A stretch of 64,000 nt of DNA from JAICYJ01 sp035695105 (GTDB lineage Bacteria > Actinomycetota > Thermoleophilia > Gaiellales > JAICJC01): positions 1 to 64,000 of the forward strand of contig DASSEV010000053.1 in assembly GCA_035695105.1 (NCBI GenBank). Direction: 5' to 3'. The notes beneath the pieces were generated by a model. It had not been told where the DNA came from. It worked only from the letters and a program-made list of their open reading frames with translations, and did no database searches. This document shows positions 58,755 to 64,000 of this stretch, one piece after another (position 1 is the stretch's first letter; each line of letters opens with the position of its first letter). The translations under genes were made by a program, and so were the position numbers.

Positions 58755-60055
58755 TGGCCGAGCGGGTGCTTGCGCTGGTGGACGGCGAGCACTACCCACC
58801 CGTCGTGCGGGCGGCGTTGGAGCGAGCGGGGGAGACCCATGACGTCGCCGCCGCGCTGCTGCTGGGCGGCGTGGAGAAGCTGGCGGGCGACCCCGAGTAC
58901 GGCGTGCCGCTGGAGCGGCTGCACGGCGACGCCGTGTCGTCCATGCTGGACGCGGCGCGCCGGCATGGCGCCACGCGCGTGCTCGACCTGTCCGACGAGC
59001 CGGTGCTGAACGAGGAGCGGCGCATGTGGCTGGCGGCGAATGCGCTCGCGGCCGGCCTCGCGTACGAGGGAGCCGACTTCGAGCTGCGGCCACCGGCGGC
59101 GGAGCCGCTCGGCGTGCCCGCGCTGGCCGTGACCGGCACCGGAAAGCGCGTGGGCAAGACGGCGGTCTCGGCGCACGCGGCCCGGGTGCTCCGGGACTCG
59201 GGCCGGCGGGTGGCCGTCGTCGCCATGGGGCGCGGCGGGCCGGCCGAGCCGGAACTGGTGGAGGCCCACATGCGTCCGATCGGCATGCAGGAGCTGCTCG
59301 AGCGGTCGCGGGCCGGGATGCACGCGGCGTCCGACTTCCTCGAGGACGCGGTGCTGACCGGCGTCCCGACGGTGGGCGCGCGTCGCTGCGGCGGCGGCCT
59401 GGCCGGCGGCACGTACATCTCGAACGTCGTCGAGGCCGCGCGCATCGCCGAGTCGCTCGAACCGGAGCTGCTGCTGCTCGAGGGCTCGGGAGCGGCATCG
59501 CCGCCGCTTCGCGCCGACCGCACCGTCCTCGTGACGTCGGCGCGTCGGCCGGCGTCCTCGCTGACGGCGGGCCTGGGCCCGGTGCGCCTGCTTCGCGCGG
59601 ACCTGGTCGTGATCACCATGGCGGAGGACGGCGTCGACGACACGCGCGAGGCGATCGAGGCCGTGGCGCCGGACCTGCCCGCCGTTGCCGTGACGCTGCG
59701 CCCGCAGCCGCTCGAGCCGCTGGGCGACGCGCCCGTGGCGTTCTTCACCACCACGCCGTCGCCGCGGGCCGAGACGCTGGCGGCGCAGCTGCCCGGCGAC
59801 GTGGTCGCCGTCGTCCCGGCGCTGTCGGATCGAGCGGCGCTGCGGGAGGCACTCGCGCGGCCCGACGTCGCAGCCGCCGCGACCTTCCTGGTCGAGATCA
59901 AGGCGGCGGCCGTCGACGTGGTGTGCGAGGCGGCCGTCGCGAGCGGCGTGCGCGTGGTGTTCTGCGACAACGTGCCCGTTCCGGCGCCGGGTGAGCCCGA
60001 TCTCGACGCCGCGCTGCTCGAGCTCGCGACCGAGGCGGTGATGGCGCATGCCTGA
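58754..60055 (+). CDS. Cyclic 2,3-diphosphoglycerate synthetase
   Basis: A 433-residue protein resembling the archaeal cyclic 2,3-diphosphoglycerate synthetase, which closes 2,3-diphosphoglycerate to cDPG using ATP. The P-loop VTGTGKRVGKT is at residues 127-137, preceded by an N-terminal domain of ~115 residues with the VDGEHYPPVVRAAL start that is typical of the family, and followed by GGGLAGGTYISNV and a second nucleotide-binding half. Its partner 2-phosphoglycerate kinase is the next gene with an eight-base overlap, which makes the assignment strong. The compound is a thermoprotectant or phosphate store in methanogens. Confidence 0.8.
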   Translation: MAERVLALVDGEHYPPVVRAALERAGETHDVAAALLLGGVEKLAGDPEYGVPLERLHGDAVSSMLDAARRHGATRVLDLSDEPVLNEERRMWLAANALAAGLAYEGADFELRPPAAEPLGVPALAVTGTGKRVGKTAVSAHAARVLRDSGRRVAVVAMGRGGPAEPELVEAHMRPIGMQELLERSRAGMHAASDFLEDAVLTGVPTVGARRCGGGLAGGTYISNVVEAARIAESLEPELLLLEGSGAASPPLRADRTVLVTSARRPASSLTAGLGPVRLLRADLVVITMAEDGVDDTREAIEAVAPDLPAVAVTLRPQPLEPLGDAPVAFFTTTPSPRAETLAAQLPGDVVAVVPALSDRAALREALARPDVAAAATFLVEIKAAAVDVVCEAAVASGVRVVFCDNVPVPAPGEPDLDAALLELATEAVMAHA

Positions 60056-60968
60056 CAGCCGTGAGCCTCGCATCCGCGGGCGCGGCCATCCGCTGCCGTT
60101 CTCCAAGGGCCGCATGGCCACGACGCTGTTCCTCTCCGGCGTCGACGCCCAGCACGCATACGAGCTGGCGCTCGAGATCGAGGAGTCGGTGCTCGAGACC
60201 GGAGTCGAGGAGATCGCCCTCGACGATCTCCACCCGATCGTCGAGGGCGTGCTCGCAAGGCGCGACGGGCCGGCCGGGGTGGAGCGGTACCGCGCCTGGC
60301 AGAAGGTGCTGCGGCGGGAGCGGCCGCTGATCCTGCTGATGGGCGGCGCGACCGGCACCGGGAAGAGCTCGCTGGCCACGGAGCTCGCCTACCGCCTGGG
60401 CATCAGCCGGATCACGTCCACCGACGTCGTCCGCCAGGTGATGCGAGCCTTCTTCGCGCCGGCGCTGATGCCGACGCTGCACTACAGCTCGTTCGAGGCG
60501 GGCGAGGCGACGCGCATGCCGATGCCGGATCCCGACGGCACGGACGTGGCGCTGTACGGCTTCATGCAGCAGGCGGAGCAGGTGTCGGTCGGGGCTGCCG
60601 CCGTCATCGACCGGGCGGTGCAGGAGGGCCTCTCGACGGTGCTCGAGGGCGTGCATCTGGTGCCGGGGCTCGTGGAGGTGCCCGAGCACACGTCGGCCAC
60701 CGTCGTCCAGGTGCTGCTGGCGATCGACCACGAGGAGGCGCACCAGGCGCACTTCGTGGCGCGCGACTCCACGTCCGGCGGCGCGCGCGCCCTCGACCGC
60801 TACCTCCGCCATTTCGGCGAGATCCGGCGGATCCAGGACTACCTCGTCACCCGCGCCGAGCGGGTCGGCGTGCCGGTGATCGACGCCACCGACGCCGACC
60901 ACGCGCTGCGCTCAGTGCTCGACCTGATCCTGGAACGCGCCACCGCCGCCCCCGGCGCGGTACCCTGA
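60048..60968 (+). CDS. 2-phosphoglycerate kinase
   Basis: A 306-residue kinase resembling archaeal 2-phosphoglycerate kinase, making 2,3-diphosphoglycerate from 2-phosphoglycerate. Residues ~1-75 are a small ATP-cone-like region (LPFSKGRMATTLFLSGVD). P-loop GGATGTGKSS is at 99-108, then RLGISRITSTDVVRQVMRAF (the ISTDxxRE-type motif of the family), and a late RYLRHFGEIRRIQDYL. Overlaps the cDPG synthetase by eight bases. Confidence 0.82.
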   Translation: MPDSREPRIRGRGHPLPFSKGRMATTLFLSGVDAQHAYELALEIEESVLETGVEEIALDDLHPIVEGVLARRDGPAGVERYRAWQKVLRRERPLILLMGGATGTGKSSLATELAYRLGISRITSTDVVRQVMRAFFAPALMPTLHYSSFEAGEATRMPMPDPDGTDVALYGFMQQAEQVSVGAAAVIDRAVQEGLSTVLEGVHLVPGLVEVPEHTSATVVQVLLAIDHEEAHQAHFVARDSTSGGARALDRYLRHFGEIRRIQDYLVTRAERVGVPVIDATDADHALRSVLDLILERATAAPGAVP

Positions 60969-60971
60969 GGC

Positions 60972-61979
60972 ATGGCCACCGAGGCACGCATGAGCCCGGA
61001 GGTGAAGCTCTCCGACCTGCCGCCGGAGCGATGCCCCTGCACCGAGCTGGCCTCGGTCAGCGAGCGGTCGGCGCTCGCAGCAGGCCGCTACCTCGGCCGC
61101 GGCGACCCGCGGGCGGCCGACGAGTCCGCCACCGAGGCGATGGTCGCCGCGCTCTCCGCGCTCCCGGTCAGCGGGACGATCGTGATCGGCCGCAGCGAGC
61201 AGGGCCATCCGCTCTCGCCCGGCTCGACCGTCGGCGGTGGCGGGGTGGAGATGGAGCTCGCCTGCGACCCCGTGGAGGGTGCCGCGGTGGTCGCCCGCGG
61301 CGGTGTCGGTGCGCTCTCGATCCTCGCCGCCTGCGAGCCGGGCGGCATCACGCGCGTGCCGCGCATGTACATGAAGAAGATGGCGGTGGGGCCGGTCGCG
61401 AAGGGCCACGTCGACCTGCGCAAGAGCGTCACCGAGAACCTGCACGCGATTGCCGGCGCATTCGGCCGCCAGATCGGGGACATCACCGCGGTCGTGCTCG
61501 ACCGGCCGCGCCACGAGGATCTGATCGCCGAGATCCGCGAGGCCGGCGCCCGCATCAAGGTGATCGCCGACGGCGACATCACGGCGACCATCGACGCGGC
61601 GATCCGCGGCACCAACGACCACCTGGCCGTCGGCATCGGCGGTGCGTTCGAGGGCATCATTTCCGCGGCCGCGCTGCACTGCCTGGGCGGCGAGATCCAG
61701 GGCCAGCTGTGGCCGATGAGCCGGACCGAGATCCGCCAGGCCGCCGAGCACGGCATCGACGACATCAACCAGATCTTCGGCATTGGCGACCTCGTGCGCG
61801 GGCACCAGATGGTGGTCGGTACGGGCATCTCGAACGGCGACCTGCTGCGCGGCGTGCGGTACTTCGCCGAGGGCGCGCGCACGCAGTCGATCGTGCTGTG
61901 CTCGCGGTGCAACCGGGTGAGGTTCATCGACTCGATCCACCTCTTCTCCCACGACCGGCACGAGGAGATCCGCCTGTGA
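60972..61979 (+). CDS. glpX: GlpX-type fructose-1,6-bisphosphatase (class II)
   Basis: A 335-residue enzyme dephosphorylating fructose-1,6-bisphosphate in gluconeogenesis. Family marks: GRGDPRAADESATEAM (metal aspartate), DPVEGAAVVARGG (DPxEG metal motif), and GIGGAFEGIISAAALHCLGGEI, like the GGAPEGVLAAAAL motif. One variation: the usual GEGE-DEAP metal/substrate region reads IGRSEQGHP, so metal binding or specificity may differ. The gene is three bases after 2-phosphoglycerate kinase, in a set of phosphoglycerate genes. Confidence 0.85.
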   Translation: MATEARMSPEVKLSDLPPERCPCTELASVSERSALAAGRYLGRGDPRAADESATEAMVAALSALPVSGTIVIGRSEQGHPLSPGSTVGGGGVEMELACDPVEGAAVVARGGVGALSILAACEPGGITRVPRMYMKKMAVGPVAKGHVDLRKSVTENLHAIAGAFGRQIGDITAVVLDRPRHEDLIAEIREAGARIKVIADGDITATIDAAIRGTNDHLAVGIGGAFEGIISAAALHCLGGEIQGQLWPMSRTEIRQAAEHGIDDINQIFGIGDLVRGHQMVVGTGISNGDLLRGVRYFAEGARTQSIVLCSRCNRVRFIDSIHLFSHDRHEEIRL

Positions 61980-62815
61980 CGGTCGAGCCGCAGCTCTACG
62001 AGCTGCACGACCTGGCGCGGGAGCGGGGCATCGAGGGGTACCGGCGGCTCTCGAAGGCGGAGCTGCTGGACGCCATCGGAGACCTGCCCGAGCCACCGCC
62101 GACCTCCGTCGAGACGTCCGTCAAGGATGGGCTGGCGATCCTCACGCTGCGCGGCCAGGGCGGCGAGAACGCGCTGGCCCTCGAGACGATCGAGCAGCTG
62201 GCGGACGAGGTCGAGCGGCTGTCGGGCGACCAGGCGGTGCGGATGGTCGCGATCACCGGCGCGGGGACGAGGATCTTCTGCGCGGGCGCCGACCTGCCGC
62301 GCGTGCGCGGCCTGCCGGGGTCGGAGGTGACGGAGCGGGGGAGCCGTGCATGCGACCGGATCGCCGCGGCACCGGTGCCGACGCTCGCGCTGATGAACGG
62401 CCATGCGGTCGGCGGCGGCATCGACCTGGCGCTGGCGTGCGACTGGCGAATCGCCGCACAGGGCGCGAAGCTGCGGTTCATCCACAACGAGCTCGGCTAC
62501 TGCCCGCCGTGGGGCGGGGCGCAGCGGCTGAGCCGGCTGCTCGGCGCGGGCGTCGCCCTGCGGCTGTTCGCGACCTGCGAGGTGCTGTCGGTGGACGAGG
62601 CGCGCACGATGGGGCTGGTCGACGCCGTGCTGCCGCGCGAGAAGCTGGCGGGCAGAGCGGAGAGCCTGGCCGGGCGAGTGGCCCGAGCTCACCGCGCCGC
62701 GGTTGCAGCGACCAAGCCGCTGCTCGGAGGCACCGAGGCGACCGGGCACGAGGAGGCGTTCGCGGCACTGTGGGATGCGACCGCGGCGGAGCAGGCCGCT
62801 ACCATGGAGCCATGA
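61976..62815 (+). CDS. Rho_N / enoyl-CoA hydratase (crotonase) fusion
   Basis: A 279-residue protein. Residues ~5-40 look like a Rho N-terminal (SAP-like) helical domain (LYELHDLARERGIEGYRRLSK), followed by a crotonase domain ~50-275 with TGAGTRIFCAGADL, NGHAVGGGIDLALACDWRIA, and AARTMGLVD-like late motif (EARTMGLVDAVL). The usual active-site glutamate is not obvious in the FIHNELGYCPPWGGAQRL region. GTG overlaps the glpX stop by four bases. A DNA- or RNA-binding-type domain on a CoA enzyme is odd. Confidence 0.8.
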   Translation: MTVEPQLYELHDLARERGIEGYRRLSKAELLDAIGDLPEPPPTSVETSVKDGLAILTLRGQGGENALALETIEQLADEVERLSGDQAVRMVAITGAGTRIFCAGADLPRVRGLPGSEVTERGSRACDRIAAAPVPTLALMNGHAVGGGIDLALACDWRIAAQGAKLRFIHNELGYCPPWGGAQRLSRLLGAGVALRLFATCEVLSVDEARTMGLVDAVLPREKLAGRAESLAGRVARAHRAAVAATKPLLGGTEATGHEEAFAALWDATAAEQAATMEP

Positions 62816-63114
62816 GCCTCACCGAAGAACAGGTATTCGACGCGCTGCGGGTGGTCGAGGATCCGGAGCTCGGCATGGATGTCGTCGACCTCGGTCTGGT
62901 CTACGACGTGCGGGTCGAGGAAGGCGGGAAGGTCACGGTGACCTACTCGCTGACGTCGATGGGATGTCCCGCCGGCGCGATGATCCAGGAGCAGATGCTC
63001 GAGGTGGTGTCGTCGCTGGAGGGCGTCGAGCAGGTCGTGACCGACCTGACCTGGACGCCTCCGTGGTCGCCCGAGATGATGTCGGACGACGCGAAGTTCG
63101 TGCTCGGCTTCTAG
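62812..63114 (+). CDS. MIP18/SufT-like Fe-S assembly protein
   Basis: A 100-residue MIP18-family (DUF59) protein taking part in iron-sulfur cluster maturation. Key features: VEDPELGMDVVDLGLVYDV at the N-terminus (DPELxxxIVDLGLV motif), SMGCPAGAMIQEQM with the conserved cysteine, and TWTPPWSPEMMSDDAK at the end. ATG overlaps the crotonase stop by four bases (ATGA), closing the operon. Confidence 0.9.
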   Translation: MSLTEEQVFDALRVVEDPELGMDVVDLGLVYDVRVEEGGKVTVTYSLTSMGCPAGAMIQEQMLEVVSSLEGVEQVVTDLTWTPPWSPEMMSDDAKFVLGF

Positions 63115-63198
63115 CGCATCTCGGGTCCGCCCGAACGGGGCTGACCAGGCAGGACGGCACCCGTCGCCGGGTGGCTCGGCCGGGCCAGACCCTTCGGG

Positions 63199-63828
63199 TC
63201 AGACTCGCAGCGCCAGAAGCCGCTCCCGCAGCCCCGCCAGATACCCTTCCCGGGTCGCGTCGTCGACGCTGTCTGCCGCGTACGCGATGAACGGCTCCAG
63301 CACCTGCATACCGCAGTATGCGAACGTCCCCCAAAGCAGCGGGTACAGCACGGCGTCGACCGAGCCGGCACGGCCGCCCGGCTCGAACTCCTCGCGCTCG
63401 TACGACGACGTGAACACCGCCAGCGCACGCACGTGGCCGAGCGGCCCCGTCCACGGCTCGTAGCCCGGATACTCGTACGCCAGGCCGTTGACGAACACAC
63501 GGTCGATCCAGCCCTTGGCCATCGCCGGCAGCGAGAACCACCAGAGCGGCTGCACCATGACGAGCAGGTCGGTGCCGCGCAGCAGCTCGACGTGGCGCGC
63601 GACGTCGGCCGCGAGCGTGCCGGTTCGCACGGCGTGAAGCTGCTCCTCCATCGGCCGCAACCGGGCATCGTCCTCGCGGTCGGTGAAGTCACCCGCCGAC
63701 AGCCTCGGATCGAACCCCTCCGCGTAGAGATCGACCAGGGGTGCATCGAGCGTCTCGGCCGCGGTGCGTGCCAGCGCCGCCGCGAAAGAGGTCGGCTCGG
63801 GGTGGGAGAGGACGACGAGCGGCGTCAC
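63199..63828 (-). CDS. Flavodoxin-fold NAD(P)H oxidoreductase
   Basis: A 209-residue FMN/FAD-dependent quinone or azo reductase-like protein of the NQO/MdaB type. Landmarks: LSHPEPTSFAAALA near the N-terminus for the phosphate loop, VMVQPLWWFSLPAMAKGWIDRVF in the centre (landmark PLWWFSLPAMAKGWIDR) and GYEPWTGPLGHV. It lies alone, converging on the sufT-like gene. NAD(P)H-quinone reduction or drug reduction is likely. Confidence 0.87.
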   Translation of the reverse strand: MTPLVVLSHPEPTSFAAALARTAAETLDAPLVDLYAEGFDPRLSAGDFTDREDDARLRPMEEQLHAVRTGTLAADVARHVELLRGTDLLVMVQPLWWFSLPAMAKGWIDRVFVNGLAYEYPGYEPWTGPLGHVRALAVFTSSYEREEFEPGGRAGSVDAVLYPLLWGTFAYCGMQVLEPFIAYAADSVDDATREGYLAGLRERLLALRV

Positions 63829-63855
63829 CCAGCGAGTCTAGAGTGCTTACCGATT

Positions 63856-63873
63856 CCGGTTCGCGGGAACCGG
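63856..63873. repeat. Small hairpin in divergent intergenic region
   Basis: CCGGTTC-GCGG-GAACCGG, a perfect 7-bp inverted repeat (8 bp with flanking T/A). It lies 27 bases upstream of the terminal lipoprotein gene and may be an operator. Confidence 0.4.
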
Positions 63874-63900
63874 ACGGCCGTCGGTGACGTCAAATCCGTG

Positions 63901-64000
63901 ATGCGACGATATTCGCTGGTCATGTCGGTGGTGCTGATGCTGGGGATTGCCTCAGCGTGCGGCAACGGCGCCGGGTCGGGAAGCGGCGGAGGCTCCACGA
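63901..64000 (+). CDS. Lipoprotein, 3' end outside window
   Basis: Only 33 codons are visible. ATG at 63901 starts a lipoprotein signal peptide (MRRYSLVMSVVLMLGIASAC) with lipobox ASAC, then a glycine-serine-rich linker of the type found in solute-binding proteins. Function cannot be told. Confidence 0.65.
   Translation, partial: MRRYSLVMSVVLMLGIASACGNGAGSGSGGGST

Noticed and set aside
57546..59498. 650-codon minus-strand frame covering the phosphoesterase and cDPG synthetase genes
   Set aside because: The upstream part is an arginine-rich shadow; only the C-terminal 121 residues after the ATG at 57911 look like a protein.

Overview
The window is a 64 kb chromosomal segment of a high-GC, tightly packed bacterial genome. 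Gene content points to an actinobacterium: an aa3-type oxidase cluster with CtaG-like and SCO factors, a Zur/ZnuABC locus, an Rv2578c-type radical SAM protein, UBP-type zinc-finger and receiver-fused flavoproteins, and many probable leaderless transcripts preceded by TANNNT. The class Thermoleophilia is my best guess, but it is an inference; no rRNA gene or other taxonomic marker is present. The first gene (MFS transporter) and the last (lipoprotein) are cut by the window ends.

Layout. 1-4.4 kb: end of a sugar-porter MFS gene and a 1050-residue class III cyclase / beta-propeller / peptide-binding-protein fusion. 4.4-6.3 kb: tRNA-Gly(CCC) followed by a 1.8 kb stretch of non-typical sequence that ends in a truncated second copy of the tRNA 3' half, a likely scar of an integrated element carrying two small zinc-ribbon genes. 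6.5-10.8 kb: secreted protein, two acetyltransferases, a stand-alone LigD-type ATP-dependent DNA ligase. 10.7-17.2 kb: minus-strand respiratory operon (cupredoxin-like protein, cox2, cox1, cox3, a 38-residue membrane peptide, SCO, CtaG, SPW protein), divergent from a MarR regulator. 17.3-28.7 kb: sialidase-like secreted protein, a pore-like protein without a potassium filter, and three related flavoproteins joined to a true receiver, a dead receiver or a cNMP-binding domain, together with a UBP zinc finger, a cNMP-type histidine kinase, ExoD, exonuclease III and an orphan Rieske protein. 28.7-32.7 kb: two GH13 enzymes and a TetR regulator. 32.7-39.4 kb: six-gene peptide/nickel-type ABC operon with an amidase inside. 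40-43 kb: divergent zinc locus znuA / zur-znuC-znuB. 43-51.7 kb: GNAT-acyl-CoA-synthetase fusion with an alcohol dehydrogenase, amino-acid permease, VOC protein, PilZ protein, LysE exporter, ChrA. 51.7-57 kb: ccmE (Cys variant)-ccmF-ccmI-like, pspA, membrane protein, radical SAM. 57-63.1 kb: hpt with a nuclease-fold gene on the minus strand, then a plus-strand operon of phosphoesterase, cyclic 2,3-diphosphoglycerate synthetase, 2-phosphoglycerate kinase, GlpX, a Rho_N-crotonase fusion and a SufT/MIP18-like protein. The end holds a flavodoxin-fold oxidoreductase and a lipoprotein start.

The most interesting points are the complete two-enzyme route to cyclic 2,3-diphosphoglycerate (a compound known from methanogenic archaea) in a bacterium; the redox-signalling cluster of receiver- and cNMP-fused thioredoxin-reductase-like proteins that all lack redox cysteines; the tRNA-Gly scar; a heavily overlapped respiratory operon with a new small membrane peptide; and a repeated AT-rich palindrome plus 11-bp phased repeats in front of the redox cluster. 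All calls come from reading the sequence; no database search was possible.
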